Source: Romboutsia sp. CE17 (GTDB lineage Bacteria; Bacillota; Clostridia; Peptostreptococcales; Peptostreptococcaceae). From it: 64,000 nucleotides of DNA. Under the pieces are notes generated by a model. It was not told the origin of the DNA. It worked only from the letters and a program-made list of their open reading frames with translations, and did not search any database. Both the position numbers and the translations under genes were made by a program. Where the stretch lies: contig NZ_CP051144.1 in NCBI RefSeq assembly GCF_012317385.1, positions 2,108,001 through 2,172,000 on the forward strand. Direction: 5' to 3'. Below are positions 9,500-19,810 of the stretch, in pieces (within the stretch, counting starts at the first letter, position 1; every line of letters begins with the position of its first letter).

Positions 9500-10999
9500 T
9501 TAAGCAAGTATTGAATATCCTTTTTTAGAAAGAACATTTTTAGCTGCATTCATAGCTATTTCCTTTTCACTAAATGGTATTCTTTCACCTTTTATTAATT
9601 GATAAGTTTCATGGCCTTTTCCAGCAAAAACTATCATATCTCCTTCCTTAGCCATTTCTACAGCCATCTCTATTGCTAGCTTTCTATCTGGCTCAACTAT
9701 ATAGTCACAGCTACTTCCTTCAAAAGATTCTGCTATATCTTTAATAACATTCATTGGATCTTCAAAGTCTGGATTATCAGATGTTAAGATACATAAATCA
9801 CATTCTCTAGATGCAACATCTCCTAACTCTTTTCTTCTTAACTCAGTTCTTCCTCCAACTGAACCAAATAAACATATTAATCTATTATGATCATATTTCT
9901 TTAAAGTTTGAAGTATATTTTCTAAACTTACACCATTATGAGCATAGTCTATTATAACTGTAGCATAAGGAAGTATTGGTAATACTTCTACTCTACCATT
10001 TACCTTAGCTTGTCCTAAAGAATTTATCATAGTTTCTTTATTAACGCCTAAATATCTACATACAGCTATTACAGCTAATGCATTATATATACTAAATTCT
10101 CCAGGAGAACATATATAACAAGGGAACTCTTCTTCTTTAGTATGACAAGTAAAACTTACCCCTAATGAGTCTATAGCTTTTGAATACTCTATATTTTTAG
10201 CCATTACATCTGAATCTTTATACATTGAGAAAGTTTCTATGTCACAAGTTGCTTTGTTTATTACTTCTTTTGCGTATTCATCATCTATATTTATTATCCC
10301 ATGTTTAGCCAGTGTAAATAATCTAGATTTACATTCTAAATAATGTTCAAATGTTGGATGTTCCTTTGGACCTATATGATCAGGTGATAAATTTGAGAAT
10401 ATAGCTACATCAAACTCTACATCTTCAACTCTATTCATCATAACTCCACCTGAAGAAACCTCCATAGATACACATTTAACTCCGCTATCTAACATCTTTC
10501 TAAATATTCTATGAAGCTCATAACTTTCTGGAGTTGTATTTACAGTCTTTTCGCTTATTCCATTATAGAAAGTACCATTAGTACCTATAACACCTGTATT
10601 AACTCCAGAAGAATTTAACACTTCACTTATATAGTTAGTTATTGTAGTTTTACCTTTTGTACCAGTTACACCTATAACTTTTAATTCTTTTGAAGGATTT
10701 CCAAAATAGTTTGCCGATGCCTTTGATAAAGCTATTCTACTATCTTTTACAAATAGTTTAATCGCATCTTCACCAAGTTCTATATCATCATTTATTATAA
10801 ATACTCTACATCCTCTATTGTAAGCATCCATACAGTATTTATGTCCATCAACTGTTTCGCCTTTTATGGCAACAAACATATATCCATCTTCACATTTAGA
10901 AGAATTATATGCAATATCTTTTATTTCAACATCTTTTATTTCTTCCCAAGGCTTATTTGAAGTAAAATTAACATCTTCCATAACTTTAAATAATTTCAT
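9500..10999 (-). CDS. murE: UDP-N-acetylmuramoyl-L-alanyl-D-glutamate ligase (MurE), probably not DAP-type
   Basis: 499 residues with the three Mur ligase domains. The ATP loop is GTKGKTT at 113-119, the carbamylated-lysine region is HYLECKSRLF near 219, and DYAHNGVS is at 351-358. Mur ligase E adds the third amino acid to the UDP-MurNAc dipeptide. The residue-selecting motif reads DNPD at 408-411 instead of DNPR, whose Arg binds the free carboxylate of meso-DAP; loss of that Arg is typical of L-Lys (or L-Orn) enzymes. Together with the D-Asp genes upstream this points to a wall with a D-Asp bridge. The substrate is inferred. The start has GGAGGG 7 nt ahead. Confidence 0.93.
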   Translation of the reverse strand: MKLFKVMEDVNFTSNKPWEEIKDVEIKDIAYNSSKCEDGYMFVAIKGETVDGHKYCMDAYNRGCRVFIINDDIELGEDAIKLFVKDSRIALSKASANYFGNPSKELKVIGVTGTKGKTTITNYISEVLNSSGVNTGVIGTNGTFYNGISEKTVNTTPESYELHRIFRKMLDSGVKCVSMEVSSGGVMMNRVEDVEFDVAIFSNLSPDHIGPKEHPTFEHYLECKSRLFTLAKHGIINIDDEYAKEVINKATCDIETFSMYKDSDVMAKNIEYSKAIDSLGVSFTCHTKEEEFPCYICSPGEFSIYNALAVIAVCRYLGVNKETMINSLGQAKVNGRVEVLPILPYATVIIDYAHNGVSLENILQTLKKYDHNRLICLFGSVGGRTELRRKELGDVASRECDLCILTSDNPDFEDPMNVIKDIAESFEGSSCDYIVEPDRKLAIEMAVEMAKEGDMIVFAGKGHETYQLIKGERIPFSEKEIAMNAAKNVLSKKGYSILA

Positions 11000-11117
11000 A
11001 CTTAAGCCCTCCTTCTCTTTAGCATGTTTATGAGTTGTAGTATATCATATTGTTTTCAATTTTTATTCATATAATAATTGTAAAAAAATCCATTTAATTC
11101 TATATTTTAAATCCTAA

Positions 11118-11146
11118 AAATAGAGTAGCATATAACTACTCTATTT
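11118..11146 (-). terminator. Terminator after the D-Asp ligase/racemase operon
   Basis: Perfect arms AAATAGAGTAG and CTACTCTATTT around a 7-nt loop, 8 nt after the racemase stop. murE downstream therefore probably has its own promoter. Confidence 0.8.
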
Positions 11147-11153
11147 AATATAT

Positions 11154-11864
11154 TTATAATCTTTTAACTTTTTTATTGCATTTTTCTATAGTTCTCATAG
11201 CTAATATACCTAATGAGTCTATATAGAAATCTTCATCTAAATTATTGTCATTTTTTAAAATTGATAATTCTGTACATCCTAAGATAGTACCATCACAACC
11301 ATTTTCTTTAAGATAGTTTACTATGTTATTAAATTTATTCATATTTGCAGGCTTTCCGCTTTTTATATCATCATAGATTATAGACATTATATCAGCTTGC
11401 ATTTTTTCATCTAATACCACATAGTCTATATCATATTTTTTGCACATATCTTGATATAAATTTGTACTAATATTGCCAGTAGTAGCTAATATTCCTAATT
11501 TCTTGTGATTATTTTCTTTTGCAAATTTAACAGTTTCTTCGATTATATTTAAAACAGGTATATTTACACTTTCCTTTATTTCATTATAAAAATAATGAGC
11601 AGTATTGCAAGTTATAACTAAGAAATCACTTCCAAAAGCTTCTAATCTTTTAGCATCTTTTTTTAGTATATGGATTGGATTTTCACAACTTTTACCTATT
11701 ATATAATCAGTTCTGTCTGGGGTAGTTGCTCTATTTACCACAACCATATCTATATGCTCTTGGTCAGTTTTTGCATCTGTCATTCTAACTACCATATCAT
11801 AAAAATATACAGTAGCCATAGGACCTAGTCCTCCCATGACCCCAACTGTTTTATTATTTTCCAT
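11154..11864 (-). CDS. Aspartate racemase
   Basis: 236 residues of the PLP-independent Asp/Glu racemase family. The start [16 protein letters not shown] is the classic aspartate/amino-acid racemase opening. The two catalytic cysteines are visible in [11 protein letters not shown] (near residue 82) and [10 protein letters not shown] (near 195). It interconverts L- and D-aspartate. It lies 15 nt downstream of the D-Asp-ligase-like ATP-grasp gene, so the pair plausibly makes and uses D-Asp for the peptidoglycan cross-bridge. A broader amino-acid racemase specificity cannot be excluded. Confidence 0.9.
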   Translation of the reverse strand: MENNKTVGVMGGLGPMATVYFYDMVVRMTDAKTDQEHIDMVVVNRATTPDRTDYIIGKSCENPIHILKKDAKRLEAFGSDFLVITCNTAHYFYNEIKESVNIPVLNIIEETVKFAKENNHKKLGILATTGNISTNLYQDMCKKYDIDYVVLDEKMQADIMSIIYDDIKSGKPANMNKFNNIVNYLKENGCDGTILGCTELSILKNDNNLDEDFYIDSLGILAMRTIEKCNKKVKRL

Positions 11865-11879
11865 ATTTATGCCACCAAT

Positions 11880-13094
11880 CTATTTGCAGTATTTATTGAA
11901 CTTTCTCATTTGGTTTATATTGTATAAGAATAAATACCAACGTCTTTTAAAGTTTCCTTTTAAGTCAGCATCATATCCAAATGATGTAGCACTCTTACCT
12001 TCTGCATCTAATTTCTTAGCAAGGCTTACTAATTCAGGATTTTTAACGAATTTGTAAACTACATTCTTAGGTATTACACGCCAGAAGAAAGGTTCTTTTT
12101 GTATTTTTAAGTCTAGTTCTTTATTATAAACTCTATCTTCTACAACATATTTAGCTATGTTATTTCCTGAAGAAGTTACGTAGAAATTACTTCTTCCTTG
12201 TCTTAAATTTATTTCAAACACTTTATATGTGTTATCTCTACTATCATATTTTATGTCAAAGTTAGAAAACCCTGTATAGTTTATACTCTCTAAGAAGTTT
12301 TTAAACTTCTCCATTAAAGGTCCATCATACTCAGTTATTATAGCAGCATGGTTTCCTATTCCTTTTGGAGTATGTTCTTCTAATAATACATGTCCTAAAC
12401 ACATCATTTTAACTTTACCATTTTGATCTGAGTAACAAGTTAAAACTCTCATATAAGAGTCATCTCCTGGTATAAAGTCTTGTATTATTAAGTTTTTATC
12501 GTATTTTCCATTATATATTGAAGTTGTTATTTCTTTAAATTCTTCTTCATTATTTGCAATGTAAGCTTTTTTCATTCCTTCAAATGGATGTTGCCAGAAT
12601 AATACACTATCTGAAGGCTTAACTATAACTGGATACTTAAATCCAAAATCCTTAACTTCATCACCTTTTGAGTATATGAATGTTTTAGGATAATCTAGTC
12701 CTTTTTCTTCACACATTTGATAGAATAATTCTTTTTCTATAAGCTTTTCTTTTAATTCTTTTCCTATATAAGGTACTATATATTTTTCTGATAATACATC
12801 TCTATGATCTATTATTAACTCTGCATATTCATCAGTACATCCGTGTATTATTAATTTTTTATTAGGAGCCGCTAACTCATCTGCAGTTTGTAATAATACT
12901 TTTATAAATTCTTCTTCTTCAGTTATTCTTGGATCTATTCTAAAATCTATTATATTACTGTCCTTAGTTGCTCCTAGGGCATATCTTCCGAAAGCTATAG
13001 ACTTAACACCATAAGCTTCATGGTAAGCTCTTGCTACACTGTAGCAGTTTATATCTCCACCAACTAATACAGGCTGAATTATTATGTTTTCCAC
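11880..13094 (-). CDS. ATP-grasp carboxylate-amine ligase, D-aspartate ligase-like
   Basis: The beginning (ENIIIQPVLVGGDINCYSVARAYHEAYG) and overall layout resemble the Enterococcus faecium D-aspartate ligase Aslfm, which joins D-Asp to the epsilon-amino group of Lys in UDP-MurNAc-pentapeptide. ATP-grasp features are YPVIVKPSDS, NLIIQDFIPGDDS and the metal site FEINLRQGRSNFY. The reading frame is open to a TTG at 13124, but AAGAGGTGG lies directly before the GTG at 13092-13094, so I start there (404 aa). The aspartate racemase follows 15 nt later. The function is inferred from similarity and neighbours. Confidence 0.85.
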   Translation of the reverse strand: MENIIIQPVLVGGDINCYSVARAYHEAYGVKSIAFGRYALGATKDSNIIDFRIDPRITEEEEFIKVLLQTADELAAPNKKLIIHGCTDEYAELIIDHRDVLSEKYIVPYIGKELKEKLIEKELFYQMCEEKGLDYPKTFIYSKGDEVKDFGFKYPVIVKPSDSVLFWQHPFEGMKKAYIANNEEEFKEITTSIYNGKYDKNLIIQDFIPGDDSYMRVLTCYSDQNGKVKMMCLGHVLLEEHTPKGIGNHAAIITEYDGPLMEKFKNFLESINYTGFSNFDIKYDSRDNTYKVFEINLRQGRSNFYVTSSGNNIAKYVVEDRVYNKELDLKIQKEPFFWRVIPKNVVYKFVKNPELVSLAKKLDAEGKSATSFGYDADLKGNFKRRWYLFLYNINQMRKFNKYCK

Positions 13095-13195
13095 GCTTTT
13101 CCACCTCTTAAATTTAAAATTCAACGTACTAATTAAGTATACTTTATTTTATTATTTATGTCAAAATTCTAAGCTTTTATGTAAAAAAATACAAA

Positions 13196-13221
13196 AGAGC
13201 TGCTTTTATATAAGCAGCTCT
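13196..13221 (-). terminator. Terminator after the Cys-rich protein gene
   Basis: Perfect arms AGAGCTGCTT and AAGCAGCTCT with a 6-nt loop, followed on the minus strand by TTTTGTATTTTTTT. It is about 65 nt past the stop of the gene at 13285. Confidence 0.85.
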
Positions 13222-13284
13222 CTTTATCTAATTATTTAATTATAAATGTGTATATTAATATTACATTCATATACTAATTTTTAT

Positions 13285-14010
13285 TTAGCATCCACATTTA
13301 GGCTTATGATCTGGCTTCCATTCTGGTTTGCAATCTGGCTTCCATTCTGGCTTGTATCCACATTGAGGTTCATAGTCATTATATCCACATTGTTGCATAC
13401 TGCAATCCATGAAATCAAAAGCTAAGTCTGAAAAATCGTCTATTAAATCTTTAACATCATCTAACTCTTCTTTCAATTCATCAATTAAACATTCACAGAA
13501 TCCTTTGTTTAATCTACCCTCAGCTACACAAGAAGTATAACAATCAGTACAGAATATAAATAATAAAATAAATTTAGCTATTATAGCTAAAACTAGTAAT
13601 ATTAATCTAACAAGTAAGCATAATAATCTTCCTACCTCTTCTGGACAGTTTGAATTACAATTAGTATTTCCTATTACGTTAATTAAACATTCACCTAAAT
13701 CTATAGCTCTTTCTATTTCTCTTCTAAGAGCACAGTTTTTTATTCCATCAGGGTATGGAACATCTAGTGCCTCTTGTAAAATATCAATTAAAGCTTGTAG
13801 TACACCATCATTAGGATTACTAGGATTTCCTACTAATATAAACTTAGCTATATTCCATATATTACAAAATATTGGATCAAGAACTTCTTGCTCAGCTATA
13901 ACTAGTCTCCCTTCAGTTCCATCATATGAAGCAGTAGTTATATCATTCATTAAATTTGATAATATATCATACTGCTCTTTCAATCTATCTGCATAAATTT
14001 TTTTTGTCAT
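13285..14010 (-). CDS. Cysteine-rich protein with C-terminal KPEWKPD repeats, unknown function
   Basis: 241 residues, not recognised. An N-terminal helical part (1-100) is followed by a strongly hydrophobic stretch at about 127-155 (LLCLLVRLILLVLAIIAKFILLF), then CTDCYTSC, an acidic helix (LIDELKEELDDVKDLIDDF) and a low-complexity tail of KPEWKPD/CKPEWKPD repeats ending KPKCGC. About 18 cysteines occur overall. Cys-rich proteins with short Lys/Pro/Trp repeats are common in clostridial spore coats and exosporium, so a spore-surface role is possible, but no sporulation promoter was identified. It is a single-gene unit with a good ribosome site and its own terminator. Confidence 0.7.
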   Translation of the reverse strand: MTKKIYADRLKEQYDILSNLMNDITTASYDGTEGRLVIAEQEVLDPIFCNIWNIAKFILVGNPSNPNDGVLQALIDILQEALDVPYPDGIKNCALRREIERAIDLGECLINVIGNTNCNSNCPEEVGRLLCLLVRLILLVLAIIAKFILLFIFCTDCYTSCVAEGRLNKGFCECLIDELKEELDDVKDLIDDFSDLAFDFMDCSMQQCGYNDYEPQCGYKPEWKPDCKPEWKPDHKPKCGC

Positions 14011-14176
14011 TTTTTTGTATCCTCCATATATTTTATTAATTAAGGTTATCTAAATCCTTAATCTAATATATAGTATGATAGTTGTACATTATTGTTACTA
14101 TATTATTTCATTTTTTTACTATTTTATACATATTTCTACATATTAATATTGAAATCTTTGTAATAAATTAGAATAA

Positions 14177-14209
14177 ATAGGCTATGAAAATTTAATTTTC
14201 ATAGCCTAT
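14177..14209 (-). terminator. Terminator after ptsG
   Basis: Perfect 15-bp arms (ATAGGCTATGAAAAT / ATTTTCATAGCCTAT) with a 3-nt loop, 9 nt beyond the ptsG stop. Confidence 0.9.
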
Positions 14210-14217
14210 ATTTATTA

Positions 14218-16281
14218 TTATTTTTTTAATATACTTACTCTATTATTTTCTTTTATTTTACACTTACCAACTTTTACTTTAAGCTCTTCTTGACCTTCTA
14301 AATTAGTAATTATTACCGGAGTTATAGTTGAAGTTGCATTAGCTTCAATATACTCTAAATCCATATTAGCTAACTTATCTCCTGCCTTAACTTCACTTCC
14401 TACTTCTACAAATAATTCAAATCCTTTACCTTCAAGCTTAACCGTTTCTATTCCCATGTGTATTAAGATTTCTCTTCCTTCGCTAGATTTTACTATTATA
14501 GCATGTTTAGTTGGTAAAATAACTTCAACTGTCCCATCTACTGGAGAACATATTACTCCATCATTTGATTTTATAGCAAATCCATCTCCCATTAACTTAC
14601 TTGAGAAAACCTCATCTGGAACTTCAGATAGTTCAAGTATTTCTCCATTTGTTAATGATAATATTACTTCATCAGAAGAAACTGCTATCTCACTTTCTTC
14701 TTTAATATTATCCTCATCTTCTTTTATTTCATCTTTTATTATTTCTTTTTTTTCAGACTTATTAACTACTAGTTTACCTGATATTATTTCATTTATTTCA
14801 GATTTTAAAGTATCTGATTTTGTTCCAAATATAGCTTGTATGTTATCTCCAACAACCATAACACCTGCTGCACCAAGTTCTTTTAACTTCTCTTTGTCTA
14901 CTTTATTTATATCTTTAACTTGTACTCTAAGTCTAGTTATACAAGCATCTAAACTACTTAAGTTTTCTTTATCACCTAAAGCAACTAATATTTCACTTGC
15001 TAGTTCACCTTTAACTAAACTAGATTGAGATGTATTTTCATCAACTTCATCTTCTCTACCTGGAGTCTTTAAATCAAATTTTCTTATCATAAATCTAAAT
15101 CCAAAATAGTATACTACAGCTAATACTGCACCTACTACTAAAACATAATACCAAGGAGTTCTATTTGGTATTATCCCAAATAGCGTAAAGTCTATAAGAC
15201 CCCCTGAGAATGTCATACCTATTTTTACATTTAATATTTGCATTAACATAAATGATAAACCAGCAAATACACAATGTACTGCAAATAGTACTGGAGCTAC
15301 GAATAAGAATGCAAATTCTATTGGTTCAGTTATACCTGTTAAGAATGAAGTTAAAGCAGCTGATGCCATTATACCTGCAACATATTTTTTCTTTTCAGGT
15401 TTTGCTTCATGTACCATAGCTAAAGCTGCTGCTGGAAGTCCAAACATCATGAATGGGAATTTACCAGTCATAAATGTACCTGCAGTAAATTCTACACCAT
15501 CTTTAAGCTGAGCAAACCATATACTTTGATCTCCCATTACAAGTTCTCCTGCTTTATTTACATATTCTCCAAATTGATACCAGAATGGATTATAGAATGC
15601 ATGATGTAATCCAAATGGTATTAATGCTCTTTCTATAACTCCAAATATAAATGCTGCTAAAGTTCTATTAGCATCTATTACTGTTTGAGAGAATGACATT
15701 AGTCCCATTTGTATTGGAGGCCATATAAATGTTAAAACAACACCTATTAATAAAGATAAAACTGCTGTTATAATCGGAACGAATCTTTTCCCTGCAAAGA
15801 ATCCTAAATAAGAAGGTAGTTCAATCTTATAGAATCTCTTATACATACTAGATGCCAAAATCCCTATTAATATACCACCAAATACACCAGTTTGTATTGT
15901 AGGTATACCTAAAACATTAGCATACATAGGACCTGTCATATCATCAGTAATTCCACCCATAATACTCATTGCTTTGTTCATTACCAATAAACCAACGATA
16001 GCTGCAAGAGCTGAAACTCCTTCTCCATCAGTTAAACCTACTGCAACACCTACTGCAAATATTAATGGTAAGTTATCAAATATTATTTGACCACAACCTT
16101 CCATCATACTTGCTATTAGTGCAACTGTTCCATTTGCTAAAAATGGCATATACGCTATAACATTTTCATTTACTAATGCATTACCTATACCTAAAAGTAT
16201 ACCTGCTGCTGGAAGTATAGCAACCGGTAGCATTAGTGATTTACCTACCTTTTGTAAAACACCAAATAATTTTTTTAACAT
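14218..16281 (-). CDS. ptsG: PTS glucose-type transporter, EIICBA fusion
   Basis: 687 residues. Domain order is EIIC (about 1-400, roughly ten hydrophobic segments, [18 protein letters not shown] near 315), EIIB (about 425-500, phospho-Cys in DACITRLR) and EIIA (about 540-680, phospho-His in PTKHAIIV, then [17 protein letters not shown]). It phosphorylates and imports glucose or a close relative, taking phosphate from HPr, encoded at 56423 with enzyme I. The sugar is inferred from overall PtsG likeness. A RAT/terminator leader upstream and the antiterminator gene behind it indicate sugar-induced antitermination. The EIIB-EIIA linker is long, acidic and lysine-rich. Confidence 0.93.
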   Translation of the reverse strand: MLKKLFGVLQKVGKSLMLPVAILPAAGILLGIGNALVNENVIAYMPFLANGTVALIASMMEGCGQIIFDNLPLIFAVGVAVGLTDGEGVSALAAIVGLLVMNKAMSIMGGITDDMTGPMYANVLGIPTIQTGVFGGILIGILASSMYKRFYKIELPSYLGFFAGKRFVPIITAVLSLLIGVVLTFIWPPIQMGLMSFSQTVIDANRTLAAFIFGVIERALIPFGLHHAFYNPFWYQFGEYVNKAGELVMGDQSIWFAQLKDGVEFTAGTFMTGKFPFMMFGLPAAALAMVHEAKPEKKKYVAGIMASAALTSFLTGITEPIEFAFLFVAPVLFAVHCVFAGLSFMLMQILNVKIGMTFSGGLIDFTLFGIIPNRTPWYYVLVVGAVLAVVYYFGFRFMIRKFDLKTPGREDEVDENTSQSSLVKGELASEILVALGDKENLSSLDACITRLRVQVKDINKVDKEKLKELGAAGVMVVGDNIQAIFGTKSDTLKSEINEIISGKLVVNKSEKKEIIKDEIKEDEDNIKEESEIAVSSDEVILSLTNGEILELSEVPDEVFSSKLMGDGFAIKSNDGVICSPVDGTVEVILPTKHAIIVKSSEGREILIHMGIETVKLEGKGFELFVEVGSEVKAGDKLANMDLEYIEANATSTITPVIITNLEGQEELKVKVGKCKIKENNRVSILKK

Positions 16282-16343
16282 ATTAAATTACTCACCCTTT
16301 CTTAATTGATAATTTTTAAAATTTATTGGTTATTTATTTTTAT

Positions 16344-16503
16344 AAAAAAAGACTCAAGCTTATAGAAATATACCATTATATAAATTTAATAAGTTCAAGA
16401 ATATAAATCTACACTTAAATAGATTTATCCCCCAAAATTACTAAACCTATAATAATTATATATTTTTATAAACCTAAGTCTTGCCTGCCTAACAGTAACA
16501 ACC
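16344..16503 (-). promoter_or_regulatory. ptsG leader: RAT antiterminator site and overlapping terminator
   Basis: On the minus strand, 16473-16503 carries GGTTGTTACTG...GGCAGGCAAGAC, a clear ribonucleic antiterminator (RAT) for BglG/LicT/GlcT proteins. The 3' end of the RAT (16467-16482) can instead pair with 16349-16364 to give a 16-bp stem with three G-U pairs, followed by a T7 run at 16344-16350: a long-range terminator with a small hairpin (16404-16425) inside it. The two structures exclude each other. This is expected to switch ptsG on when the antiterminator at 16517 is active. Confidence 0.88.
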
Positions 16504-16516
16504 TTAATATGGTTTA

Positions 16517-17377
16517 TTAAATACTTTTATTGTCTTCTATTCTTATAACTTCTATTACTCTGTTAATATGTATTATTAAATATAGCATCTCATCTTCACT
16601 TACTACATATTCATAATGTTCTTCTATAAAAATCTTTATTTTATTTGCACATTCATATGATTCATTATATTTTTCTTTTATAATTTCTAAAAGTTCATTT
16701 TTACTATTTCTCTTATTTTCATTTTTTATTAATCTTTTTGCAAAAAATTTTAAATGAGTTAAAAATCTTTCATAATTCATCTCATTTTGATTAAATTCTA
16801 TAGAATAAAAATATCTTATTATATTAAGTATCTCTTTTACTATTTTCGTCATTAAAAATGATTCTGATGTATTTTCATTATAGTTAGCATTTACTATATG
16901 CATAGCTATAAAAGCAGCCTCATCTTCTGGTAGATTAACATCAAACTCTCTGTTAATATACTCTAATGCCCAAAGTCCTATTTCAAATTCAGCTTTATGA
17001 ATCCTTCTTATCTCATAAAGTAATTCATTTTTTATTTCTATATTTTCTTTATATCTTTTTAAAGCAAATGAAATATGATCAGTTAATGCTACATAAATAT
17101 AATCGTATAAATCTGTTTTTAATTTACTTTCTGTATATTCAACTATTGCTGAGCTAGCTTTAAATACATTTTCATCAACCTCTAATGCTAACTTACTTAT
17201 GTTATTTTTGAAGCTTTCATCTTCTGCAATAAACTTTTTCTCTATCTTAGTTTCGTCAGCTAATTGGCCTACTTTTTTTTGAAATCCTATACCACAACCT
17301 GTAAGAATTAGTTGCTTGTTGCTTGTTGTATCTTTTACTAATACTACATTGTTGTTATAGATCTTCTCAATAATCAT
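16517..17377 (-). CDS. Transcription antiterminator, BglG/LicT/GlcT family
   Basis: 286 residues. An RNA-binding CAT domain occupies residues 1-55 (IIEKIYNNNVVLVKD, GCGIGFQKKVGQ), followed by two PTS regulation domains with the conserved phospho-His environments DHISFALKR (near 101), HIVNANYNEN (near 160) and LIIHINRV (near 270). Phosphorylation of the PRDs by the PTS controls RNA binding. It sits directly upstream of ptsG, and both genes have RAT/terminator leaders, so it likely controls itself and ptsG. LicT and GlcT cannot be separated from sequence alone. Confidence 0.92.
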   Translation of the reverse strand: MIIEKIYNNNVVLVKDTTSNKQLILTGCGIGFQKKVGQLADETKIEKKFIAEDESFKNNISKLALEVDENVFKASSAIVEYTESKLKTDLYDYIYVALTDHISFALKRYKENIEIKNELLYEIRRIHKAEFEIGLWALEYINREFDVNLPEDEAAFIAMHIVNANYNENTSESFLMTKIVKEILNIIRYFYSIEFNQNEMNYERFLTHLKFFAKRLIKNENKRNSKNELLEIIKEKYNESYECANKIKIFIEEHYEYVVSEDEMLYLIIHINRVIEVIRIEDNKSI

Positions 17378-17433
17378 GCTACTCCCCCTTTAACTGACAC
17401 AAAATTTGATTTAATGAATTTCTTAGAAAATAA

Positions 17434-17507
17434 AAAATACCTAAATTAAGATACAGTAGTACTGTAAAACTTAACCTAGGTATTGCCTGCATTATCAGTA
17501 ACAATCC
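17434..17507 (-). promoter_or_regulatory. Antiterminator gene leader: RAT site and overlapping terminator
   Basis: The RAT on the minus strand at 17478-17507 starts GGATTGTTACTG and continues GCAGGCAATACC, very close to the LicT consensus. The terminator pairs AATACCTAGGTTAAG (17469-17483) with CTTAATTTAGGTATT (17436-17450), followed by TTTTTTATTTT. The layout indicates that the antiterminator controls its own expression. Confidence 0.9.
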
Positions 17508-17549
17508 AACATAGCTAATTGAATTTGTTTTTTATTTAATTACAACATA

Positions 17550-17578
17550 ATTCTAGTATAATCAATATCTAGTGTCAA
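17550..17578 (-). promoter_or_regulatory. Promoter of the antiterminator gene
   Basis: TTGACA (17573-17578) and TAGAAT (17550-17555) on the minus strand with a 17-bp spacer, about 40 nt upstream of the RAT. Transcription would start just before the RAT leader. Confidence 0.7.
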
Positions 17579-17613
17579 GTATTTTCCTGCTATTTTTTAT
17601 TATATTTTAAGTC

Positions 17614-19599
17614 TTATCTTTCTTTTATTAAACCTTTTCTATATGCTAATAAAAGTAGTTTTAAATCCTTTATTTCGTCTTTAATTTTTTCTCCCGCATC
17701 TGTATCTTTAACTCTTCTTCTTTTTACTTTATGCTCTACTACAACTGTAGTCGATAGTATATCACTTTCATTTACTATAGCTTCTTCTGCAGAGCTAAAT
17801 GGTTCATGTGATACTAATTGTAAGCTATAAGAATTATAAATTAAAGTATATCCTGCTATTCCAGTTTTCTTTTGATATGTTTTTGAAAAACCTCCATCAA
17901 TAACTAATATTCTCCCATTTGCTTTTATAGGACTTTCACCATTTTTACTTTCCACGGGAACATGCCCATTAATTATATGAGATTCTTCAAAGTCTAGATC
18001 AAATTCTTCATAAACCCTTGCACACATTTCATCATCTTCTCTTAATAAGTAATATGGATTTTTATTTTCTTTATGAGTTTCTTTCTCTTCTATGAAGTAT
18101 CTCTCAAAAGTAGTCATATCATCTTTTCCAAATAAAGATGAACATTTTCCTGTCCATAAATACCACATCATATCCATACCATATTGTTTTTGAAGTGTAT
18201 TCTCAGCAAAGAAATAACCTTCTCTAGCTAATACTTCCATCTTATCCATTAAGGCTCTTCCCTTATATTCTTTATTTTGTAATTTCATAGACATAAAGCT
18301 ACCATCTGAATTAAGTGGTACACATCCATGGAATAATAAGTTAGAATTAGCTTTTAAATATATACTTCCCTTAGAAAATAGGAAAGAAACATGTTTTTGA
18401 AGTTTTTCACTTCCTTTAAATGATGAAACTAATTTTTCAACTACTATCTCTTCTGCCTTAGTTAATTTATAAGGATTTTTAGGATCAATAGTTGGGAAGT
18501 TTGAATCTTTTAATTTATATTTTTTATTTTTTAGTTCAATTGTTCCTTCTTCATAGTTTATCTTATCTAGTAATAATCTATGATCCATTTCAAACTCAGG
18601 TCTTCTCTTTATTACTTCTCCTTCTAGCTTGAACTGTATTATACTTATTGCTTTATGCATTTTTGCTATAAGACTTTTTTCACTACTAGATACTTTTTGA
18701 TCTCCTACCTTAGGAGTAAATTCTTTACATGGATCATCTTTATAAGCTTCCATAGCAAAAGTCGCCAATGGAAGTAAGTTTATTCCATAAAAATCTTCTG
18801 CTATATCTAAATTTGCATATCTTGCACATATCCTAAGTGCATTAGCTATATTAACAGGTTGCCCAGCAGCTGCTCCCATCCATAATATATCATGATTTCC
18901 CCATTGAATATCTACACTATGATAATCCATTAATGTATCCATAATTATATCAGGTCTTGGACCTCTATCGTATATATCCCCCACTATATGTAATCTATCA
19001 ACTACTAACTTTTGTATAACTTTAGATATAGCTATTATAAATTCCTTAGCTCTATCTATATCTATTATTGTTTCAATTATACTATGATAGTACTCTTGTT
19101 TATGGTCACTTCTATTGTCTGGATGTAATAACTCCTCCATAATATATCTAAATTCTTCTGGCAAGAACTTTCTAACTTTAGATCTTGTATATTTACTTGA
19201 AGTATATCTACAAAGTTCTATAAGTCTATACATATTTATTCTATAAAAATCTTCTAGGTCAGTATCTTCTTTCGCTATGATTTCCAGTTTTTGTTCTGGA
19301 TAATAAACTAATGTAGCTAGCATTTTTTTTTCAGACTCTCTTATATTATTTGCAAAGAGCTCTTCTATTTTCCTTTTAATAACCCCTGAACCATTTTTTA
19401 AAACGTGTACAAAAGGCTCATATTCACCATGTATATCAGTTAAAAAATGCTCTGTTCCTTTTGGAAGGTTTAGTATTGCCTCTAAATTTATAATTTCCGC
19501 ACTAGCTTTTGATATACTTGGGTATTGTTTCGATAATAACTTCAAATATTTCATCTGGCTATTTAAGTAATCATCTGAAACAGTCGATAATTCCTTCAT
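17614..19599 (-). CDS. fbp: Fructose-1,6-bisphosphatase, class III
   Basis: 661 residues, the usual size for the manganese-dependent class III (B. subtilis Fbp) enzyme, which removes phosphate from fructose-1,6-bisphosphate in gluconeogenesis. Calcineurin-like metal motifs are seen as [11 protein letters not shown] near 58, [12 protein letters not shown] near 210, [14 protein letters not shown] near 232, and [15 protein letters not shown] and [21 protein letters not shown] near 560-610. Start: GGAGGAAAGAGAATG. It is a monocistronic unit between PFOR and the sugar antiterminator. Confidence 0.96.
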   Translation of the reverse strand: MKELSTVSDDYLNSQMKYLKLLSKQYPSISKASAEIINLEAILNLPKGTEHFLTDIHGEYEPFVHVLKNGSGVIKRKIEELFANNIRESEKKMLATLVYYPEQKLEIIAKEDTDLEDFYRINMYRLIELCRYTSSKYTRSKVRKFLPEEFRYIMEELLHPDNRSDHKQEYYHSIIETIIDIDRAKEFIIAISKVIQKLVVDRLHIVGDIYDRGPRPDIIMDTLMDYHSVDIQWGNHDILWMGAAAGQPVNIANALRICARYANLDIAEDFYGINLLPLATFAMEAYKDDPCKEFTPKVGDQKVSSSEKSLIAKMHKAISIIQFKLEGEVIKRRPEFEMDHRLLLDKINYEEGTIELKNKKYKLKDSNFPTIDPKNPYKLTKAEEIVVEKLVSSFKGSEKLQKHVSFLFSKGSIYLKANSNLLFHGCVPLNSDGSFMSMKLQNKEYKGRALMDKMEVLAREGYFFAENTLQKQYGMDMMWYLWTGKCSSLFGKDDMTTFERYFIEEKETHKENKNPYYLLREDDEMCARVYEEFDLDFEESHIINGHVPVESKNGESPIKANGRILVIDGGFSKTYQKKTGIAGYTLIYNSYSLQLVSHEPFSSAEEAIVNESDILSTTVVVEHKVKRRRVKDTDAGEKIKDEIKDLKLLLLAYRKGLIKER

Positions 19600-19762
19600 T
19601 CTCTTTCCTCCAACTTATCTTTTTGTCTAATATTTATTATATCATATTTCTTGATTTCTTACTTATTATGAACTACTATTATGCATAATTATTAGTATCA
19701 AAATCTTAATTTGTTATACTTAATACTTTTAAATATTTTATATTAACTTTATTAAAGCAAAT

Positions 19763-19788
19763 AAGGACTACCATTTCTGGTAGTCCTT
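19763..19788 (-). terminator. Terminator after PFOR
   Basis: Perfect arms AAGGACTACCA and TGGTAGTCCTT with a 4-nt loop, 23 nt past the PFOR stop; the T run on the minus strand is short (TTATTTGCTTT). Confidence 0.75.
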
Positions 19789-19810
19789 ACATGTTAGTAT
19801 ATATTAAGAT

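Noticed and set aside
13285-14010. Exosporium protein CdeC/CdeM
   Set aside because: The Cys pattern and repeats do not match what I remember of those proteins, so only a general spore-surface suggestion is kept.
14456-15028. Long plus-strand frame opposite ptsG (190 codons)
   Set aside because: It is antisense to the EIIB/EIIA part of ptsG, has low-complexity Ser/Ile/Thr composition typical of a reverse frame and lacks a ribosome site.
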